Below the pieces are notes generated by a model that was given only the letters and a program-made list of their open reading frames with translations, had not been told where the DNA came from and searched no databases. A stretch of DNA of 64,000 nucleotides, taken from positions 30,200 to 94,199 of the forward strand of contig JAGKWO010000019.1 of NCBI GenBank assembly GCA_021151835.1, written 5' to 3'. Shown here piece by piece: positions 59,107-64,000 of this stretch. The first letter of the stretch is position 1. The number at the start of each line of letters is the position of its first letter. The position numbers and the translations under genes were made by a program. Origin of the DNA: Gammaproteobacteria bacterium. GTDB taxonomy: Bacteria > Pseudomonadota > Gammaproteobacteria > Pseudomonadales > Cellvibrionaceae.

Positions 59107-62100
59107 TTATTGCAATGGCGGATAAGCATTATTCAACAATATCTGGAAGCCTTCTTTGAACCAGCGGCCAGCAACAGGTGCATTGGCCAGTGATCCGGTC
59201 GTGGTTCCTGCGGCATTGATGTAAGTTGGATCGCAGTTACGGTCAAAGCCTTTCGCTGGATCTTGCGGGTCATAAGACAGTTCTTTTGACGCCGCGCCAT
59301 CCGACTCACCTGGCGGTTTCACCCATACGTAAGCATCAACACCGGCGACAGGAGCGGTTTGCGGACGCTCACCCACTCCACCTGGCTGGTTACACCAGTT
59401 ACCACGATGTGCACGACGGTCAATGCGCGATTGGTCAATGAACGTATCAAGCACCGTACTGGTAGACACTGCTGTCGGGCGATTTGGACCACCCCAGCCG
59501 TTGCGCGATGTATCCACCAACATACCGATAGTGCTTGGGAAACCGGCAGAGATCATTGCGGTACGCCACGCTTGCACGAAAGAAACTTCGCTGAAATGCG
59601 GGTTCCATTCATAGAACTTGGCCTGGCGGGTTTGGGTACCGCCACCGGTACCGAATGTGCCGTTTGCCAATGAATCCAGGAATGGTTCGTACAGTGGGGT
59701 ATAACCTGAGGTGTTAGATACAAAACCGGCGATTGAGTTAACGCCACCGGTTGCACCTTTGATTGCATTACCAATTAACGTGACTGCCTTGCCGAAGTTG
59801 TCGGTCCAACCCAACCAGCCAGAGTGGCCAATATCCACATAGCTGTATACGTTGGTAATCGGGTACAACTTGCTCAGTGTATAGCGCGTGTTCGCTACAT
59901 AACCGTAGGTTGCGTCGGTCGCTTCCTGACATGCCGGAGTACTCAGGTTGGTCACGAGGTTTGGCAAAGAGTCCGGCTCAATGATCGCGATGATGCGCAG
60001 CGATGCGTATTTTGGATCTGAGAAGATGCTTGCAAGCACATCAACGTACTCAGTGCGATAACGCGCACTACCTTCGGCAGTTTGTTTTAACTCACCATTT
60101 GACGCGAGCGCATGGCAATCGCGGTTTGGTAAGTCATAGACAACAACCTGGATTACGTTTGCATTTTGGGCCAGGGCGGCATCCAGATGATCACGCAGAC
60201 CGAAGCTGCCATCGGTTGGGGCGATAGCGCCAATACGATCCATCCACACCGCCGTGTTGTAGCCGGCAATTTTTGAACCGCCGGTTTCAGCTTGCGCTTT
60301 AGCAGACCAGATTGGGTCGATATACCAGCGGGCGTCAACGAATGGGTTATCCAGGCGAACGATGCTTGAATTAACACTTGAGCTGATGCTTGAACGCGAA
60401 CTGGACACCACCACTGCACTGCTTGACGAGCGAGAGCTTGAAGTCACTACACTGCTGCTGGAGGGAGCAGAACTGGAGATCACCACCGCGCTGCTTGAGG
60501 AGATTGGGGTGGAAGTCACCACACTGCTGCTTGATGGAACCACCGCGCTGCTGGAGCTGCTGCGTGAACTTGAAACTACCACGCTGCTTGAGCTACGTGA
60601 GGTTGCACTTGAACTTGAACGCGGCACAGTACTCAGTGCTTCTGCAACACCTTGGTAAGCAGGTTTTTTCTGCAAGCTGTCATTGAACAGCAACGGCCAA
60701 TCCGGCAAGTTTTGGTGGGTGTAGAACCAGCTATCCGGATCTGCAATTCCCCATACCACTACACCGCCACGACGTGCCGGAGGAACTATATCCAGATAAG
60801 CCTGGATGATTTCCTTGTAGCGCGCTTTTTGGCGATCAAGACCAGCACATGAGGTTGCACAATCGCTGCGATTTTTGTAATCGTTATTGGAATTGCCGTC
60901 ATACGGATTATTCAGGCGCACATCCAATTCAGAAATTTTGATTTTGAGCGTTGGGCTCAGATCAACAACTTTTTGCAAAGACGCACGAATATTGGCGATA
61001 GACGGATAGTCATTCATCACGTGCATTTGGAAACCAACACCGTCAATCGGCACACCGTTAGTTAATAAACGTTGTACGAGATTTACCAGCGCTGTGGTTT
61101 TGGTTCCATTTTCTTCGGTGTTGAAATCGTTGTAATACAATTCGGCCGCTGGATCTGCAGCGCGAGCGCGACGGAAGGCTTCATCGATAAAACCAGGGCC
61201 GGCATATTGGCGATAAAATACGGATTGGCGATAACCATTGGCAGAACCACGACCATCATCATCCGCTGCATCAAACAGCGCTTCATTTACCACGTCCCAG
61301 CTTTTTACTTTACCGGCAAAATGCGCTGCAACTGTATCAATGTGACGCTCGAAATCGCGACGGAAATTGGCATTGCTATCAGTGGCCCAGCTTGGCAATT
61401 GATAGCTCGGGTGCCATACCAGCGCATGACCATGCAGCGATTTACCATTGCTCGCCGCCCAATTGGCAAGACGATCCGCATTGGTAAAGGAGAAATTGCT
61501 ACCGGAATACATGTAGCTCATTTTCATAATATTTTCGGCAACGATTTGGCTGAAATCTTCACGCACAATATTTTGGCGAGCGGTGTTGGTGAAGATATCT
61601 GCAGCACCACTTCCCGCGGCAACAGCAACCCCGATGGGGAAATCAACCAAGCTGGAAAGACCGGTGCCTACAGGCACTTCAGGCTCTTCATCCACTTCAC
61701 CGGCAACGGAGAAATTATCGACGAAGAAACTGACATTCACTGAACCATCCACTGACTCAACAATAAATGACTCAAACGGTGTAGTACCACTTGGGGTGTA
61801 AGTACCACGCAACAATGTCCAACCATCAGCACTGACTTGCGCACTCGCAATTTCGGTGTATTCGTTGTAGGTGGCGGTATCGGCATCATCAACCAGTTTA
61901 CCGGTGATTTTGACAGTTTCCGGTAATTCTCCCGGAGCCAGTTTTACCCACGCCGCTACCTCATAGGTATTACCCGCAGTCAAGGCGCCGACATTAAAGG
62001 TTGCACCGTGCCAATAAGCAGTTCTTCCACTGACAAATAAACTGGCATTGCCCGCATAGCGATCAGCAGTGCTGCGCACAATGGTTGCATCGCCGCGTGT

Positions 62101-63036
62101 GCCCCAATTGGTAGTGCCGTTCTCTACATCGCCATTCACCGCAATGTTATTGGCAATTGCCGAACTAACAGAGCTGGAAGAACGCACGCTGCTGGAAGAC
62201 ACTACCGATGATGAACGGGACGATGGAACGGCCGATGAAGGCACCGATGATGAAATTACTGATGAAGAAATTATCGATGAAGATGCTATCGATGAAGACA
62301 CTACTGATGAAGAAACAATAGATGACGATGAAGGAATCGACGATGAGCGAACAGAGGATACAATCACCGATGAACTTGAACGGCTGCTGCTCGATACAAT
62401 TTGCGAGCTGCTGCCACCCACAATTCCCCATGGCGCAGGTTGTGCGGCACAGGTTGAACGGGAAATACAACTTCTGTTGTTCTCATAGCCCCAACCGCTT
62501 TGGGTAGTTGCGCACAATGGATAAAGCGTGCCGTACCAATTACATTGCTGAGCGCTTATCGCACTCGATAAAACCGAGCTACTGCTAACCGCAATTGACG
62601 AAGAGCTTCTCACACTGCTTACTGGCGTAGAGGAAACACTGGATGAGGCAACACCACCGCACACGTTGCCGGTAATTGTCGGACGCTCGGCACTGCCACC
62701 ACGCTTATCCACTTGAAAACCGAACTGCACACTCTGGCCAGGCTGGATAGTGCCATTCCAACTTATATTGCTGGCCGTGTAAGGATTGCTGCCGCTGACA
62801 TTGGCATTCCATGAGCTGGATAAACGGTTAGTCGTGTATTGCCAACCCACAGTCCAACCATTAATTGCCCTGGTACTGGTGTTAGTGATGGTAATAGCGG
62901 CAGTCGCGCCGGTATTCCATTCATTGCTAATGCTGTAACTACAATTCGCTGATTGCGCGAGTGATTGTTGTGCAAAAAAACCGGCACTGACAACCGCTGC
63001 AACAGCCAGCGTTTTTTTCATAAACGCAGATTGCAT
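59107..63036 (-). CDS. Bifunctional xylanase-cellulase: CBM2-CBM10-CBM4/22-like-GH10-GH6
   Basis: About 1309 residues. Signal peptide (TLAVAAVVSAGFFAQQSLAQ); CBM2 ~30-130; CBM10 ~165-210 (CNWYGTLYPLC, GWGYENNRSC); a beta-sandwich CBM4/22-like module ~300-460 (NIAVNGDVENGTTNWG); GH10 ~475-805 with acid/base Glu near 587 (VVNEAL) and nucleophile Glu near 705 (KISELDVR); Ser linker ~810-880; GH6 ~890-1311 with YDLPNRDC (Asp near 975) and IEPDSLPNL (Asp near 1024). Four poly-Ser linkers separate the parts. It should cut xylan and cellulose from one secreted polypeptide. AGGAG stands nine bases before ATG 63036; ATG 63042 is also possible. Confidence 0.92.
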   Translation of the reverse strand: MQSAFMKKTLAVAAVVSAGFFAQQSLAQSANCSYSISNEWNTGATAAITITNTSTRAINGWTVGWQYTTNRLSSSWNANVSGSNPYTASNISWNGTIQPGQSVQFGFQVDKRGGSAERPTITGNVCGGVASSSVSSTPVSSVRSSSSIAVSSSSVLSSAISAQQCNWYGTLYPLCATTQSGWGYENNRSCISRSTCAAQPAPWGIVGGSSSQIVSSSSRSSSSVIVSSVRSSSIPSSSSIVSSSVVSSSIASSSIISSSVISSSVPSSAVPSSRSSSVVSSSSVRSSSSVSSAIANNIAVNGDVENGTTNWGTRGDATIVRSTADRYAGNASLFVSGRTAYWHGATFNVGALTAGNTYEVAAWVKLAPGELPETVKITGKLVDDADTATYNEYTEIASAQVSADGWTLLRGTYTPSGTTPFESFIVESVDGSVNVSFFVDNFSVAGEVDEEPEVPVGTGLSSLVDFPIGVAVAAGSGAADIFTNTARQNIVREDFSQIVAENIMKMSYMYSGSNFSFTNADRLANWAASNGKSLHGHALVWHPSYQLPSWATDSNANFRRDFERHIDTVAAHFAGKVKSWDVVNEALFDAADDDGRGSANGYRQSVFYRQYAGPGFIDEAFRRARAADPAAELYYNDFNTEENGTKTTALVNLVQRLLTNGVPIDGVGFQMHVMNDYPSIANIRASLQKVVDLSPTLKIKISELDVRLNNPYDGNSNNDYKNRSDCATSCAGLDRQKARYKEIIQAYLDIVPPARRGGVVVWGIADPDSWFYTHQNLPDWPLLFNDSLQKKPAYQGVAEALSTVPRSSSSATSRSSSSVVVSSSRSSSSSAVVPSSSSVVTSTPISSSSAVVISSSAPSSSSVVTSSSRSSSSAVVVSSSRSSISSSVNSSIVRLDNPFVDARWYIDPIWSAKAQAETGGSKIAGYNTAVWMDRIGAIAPTDGSFGLRDHLDAALAQNANVIQVVVYDLPNRDCHALASNGELKQTAEGSARYRTEYVDVLASIFSDPKYASLRIIAIIEPDSLPNLVTNLSTPACQEATDATYGYVANTRYTLSKLYPITNVYSYVDIGHSGWLGWTDNFGKAVTLIGNAIKGATGGVNSIAGFVSNTSGYTPLYEPFLDSLANGTFGTGGGTQTRQAKFYEWNPHFSEVSFVQAWRTAMISAGFPSTIGMLVDTSRNGWGGPNRPTAVSTSTVLDTFIDQSRIDRRAHRGNWCNQPGGVGERPQTAPVAGVDAYVWVKPPGESDGAASKELSYDPQDPAKGFDRNCDPTYINAAGTTTGSLANAPVAGRWFKEGFQILLNNAYPPLQ

Positions 63037-63042
63037 GGTCAT

Positions 63043-63445
63043 AGTCTCCTGGACTGGTAGTAGAAAAATTGTTGTTATAGATGATTCGGTTCCGTGAATC
63101 GTACAAATCCCGGTGTGTTGACCTGAATAACCTTAGGCATTGATCAAAACTCAAAAAAGCCCGCTGTGTTGTTAGATTTTTTTCAATGAATCACTCGCGC
63201 AAAAAAATGGCCCATTGAAAACAATCGTTATGAATTTAAAAATCGATACTCCTGACAATAAAAATCCGGCCATCACAAAGTGAGGGCCGGAAAAGTCACA
63301 GTTGTTTCAGGGGTAACACGCGAAATCAGATAAAAAGTGTGAGCGTGAAAAGTTTTTCTATCTGACTTCAATTCACAAAGCAGTCGTCCGTGACCAAGGC
63401 ATCTCTCCAAATGCCTGTCCTGGGCTCACTCTCACTCATTCAACC
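63043..63445. other. Intergenic region between tandem GH6 genes
   Basis: About 400 bp, containing the terminator listed at 63264-63290 for the upstream GH6 gene and the promoter of the GH10-GH6 gene. No additional gene is seen. Confidence 0.5.
63264..63294 (-). terminator. Intrinsic terminator of the partial GH6 gene
   Basis: TCCGGCC / GGCCGGA stem (13-base loop) followed on the minus strand by TTTTTATT. It sits ~150 bases after the stop at 63446, giving a long 3' untranslated region. Confidence 0.7.
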
Positions 63446-64000
63446 TTATTCCAAAGGTGGGTAAGCGTTGTTGATCAACACTTGCAAACCTTCTTTGAAC
63501 CAACGACCAGCAACAGGCGCACCAGCCATTGCGCCAGTGTCTACGTTGGAACCGCTACCTGGGTTGTAGTTGTAAGTTGGGTCACACATACGGTCGAAAC
63601 CTTTAGCTGGATCTTGTGGGTCGTAAGACAACTCTTTTGATGCAGCGCCATCAGATTCACCTGGCGGTTTCACCCATACATATGCATCCACACCGGCAAC
63701 AGGAGCCACACGTGGACGCTCACCGATACCACCGCGTTGGTTACACCAGTTACCACGATGGGTACGACGATCAAGACGTGATTGATCTACGAAAGTATCC
63801 AACACAGTTGAAGTGGATTGTGCAGTTGGACGGCTTGCACCACCCCAACCGTTACGACCAGTGTCTACCAACATACCGATAGTGCTTGGGAAGCCAGCAG
63901 AGATCATGGCTGTGCGCCATGCCTGAACGAAAGCCACTTCGCTGAAGTGTGGGTTCCACTCGTAGAACTTGGCTTGACGGGTTTGAGTACCGCCACCGCT
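63446..64000 (-). CDS. GH6 glycoside hydrolase, C-terminal part (runs off the window)
   Basis: The visible 184 residues are the C-terminal part of a GH6 catalytic domain, continuing beyond base 64000. FYEWNPHFSEVAFVQAWRTA, GFPSTIGMLVDTGRNGWGG and AYVWVKPPGESDGAASKELS are nearly identical to the C-terminal GH6 region of the 59107-63036 enzyme, so the two are tandem paralogues. GH6 enzymes are cellobiohydrolases or endoglucanases acting on cellulose by inversion. The upstream modules are outside the window. Confidence 0.88.
   Translation of the reverse strand, partial: SGGGTQTRQAKFYEWNPHFSEVAFVQAWRTAMISAGFPSTIGMLVDTGRNGWGGASRPTAQSTSTVLDTFVDQSRLDRRTHRGNWCNQRGGIGERPRVAPVAGVDAYVWVKPPGESDGAASKELSYDPQDPAKGFDRMCDPTYNYNPGSGSNVDTGAMAGAPVAGRWFKEGLQVLINNAYPPLE

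Noticed and set aside
60362..62507. Plus-strand frames rich in Glu/Asp/Thr inside the GH10-GH6 gene
   Set aside because: Antisense of serine linkers and catalytic domains; no ribosome site and the minus-strand gene is certain.

Overview
The window looks like chromosome from a plant-polysaccharide-degrading gammaproteobacterium of the Cellvibrio type. The evidence is secreted CAZymes built as CBM2, poly-serine linker, CBM10 and catalytic domain (GH5, GH26, a GH10+GH6 fusion, and a second GH6 running off the right edge), a GH95 fucosidase-type enzyme, PEP-CTERM-like surface proteins, MipA/OmpV and ExbB/ExbD-type energisers. No rRNA, tRNA or CRISPR array was seen. Species assignment is inference.

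Layout. 1-6.4 kb: tail of an AddA-like helicase/nuclease, a PEP-CTERM-like protein, an AcpH-like enzyme, a Tat-exported three-gene sugar-oxidation operon (TIM-barrel isomerase, GMC dehydrogenase, small subunit) and a PEP-CTERM protein. 6.6-14.6 kb: a chemoreceptor, DUF899, an MBL-fold hydrolase divergent from a TetR regulator, small unknowns, a luciferase-like monooxygenase and a frameshifted amidohydrolase remnant. 14.7-18.7 kb: a GH5 cellulase and a GH26 mannanase. 19-24.5 kb: a GlxA-type regulator, GAPDH, a soluble PAS chemoreceptor, and a LysR regulator divergent from a quinone reductase.

24.9-33.7 kb is the most unusual block. Six tightly packed same-strand genes encode a di-haem cytochrome c, a diiron ferritin-like protein, two proteins that look like the separated N- and C-terminal halves of a LodA/GoxA-type cysteine tryptophylquinone (CTQ) enzyme, a QhpD-like radical SAM/SPASM enzyme and a LodB/QhpG-like flavoprotein. 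I read it as an undescribed, split, redox-coupled quinoprotein system with its own maturation enzymes.

34.0-36.4 kb: an amidase and a secreted esterase. 36.5-45.9 kb: an integron cassette array without a visible integrase (CALIN type). About 18 small genes all lie on the minus strand, separated by attC-like sites whose right boxes often contain the stop codon. Its contents include a GNAT enzyme, a VHL-beta-domain protein overlapping a truncated Tse2-like toxin, an intact Tse2-like toxin with a 59-residue Tsi2-like partner, an RraB-like protein, a DUF4262 protein, a lipoprotein and a frameshifted gene. 46-48 kb: a structured inverted-repeat leader, DUF1905/YdeI and YCII proteins.

48-58.4 kb: GH95; an ExbB-ExbD operon whose third protein has a TonB-like anchor and coiled coil but a C-terminal jelly-roll-like domain; a PAP2 phosphatase, lipid kinase and DUF2383 run; MipA/OmpV; DUF4380; and a TIGR02647 protein. 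58.5-64 kb: a decayed fragment, the 1.3-kb-residue-scale GH10-GH6 enzyme and a tandem GH6 paralogue.
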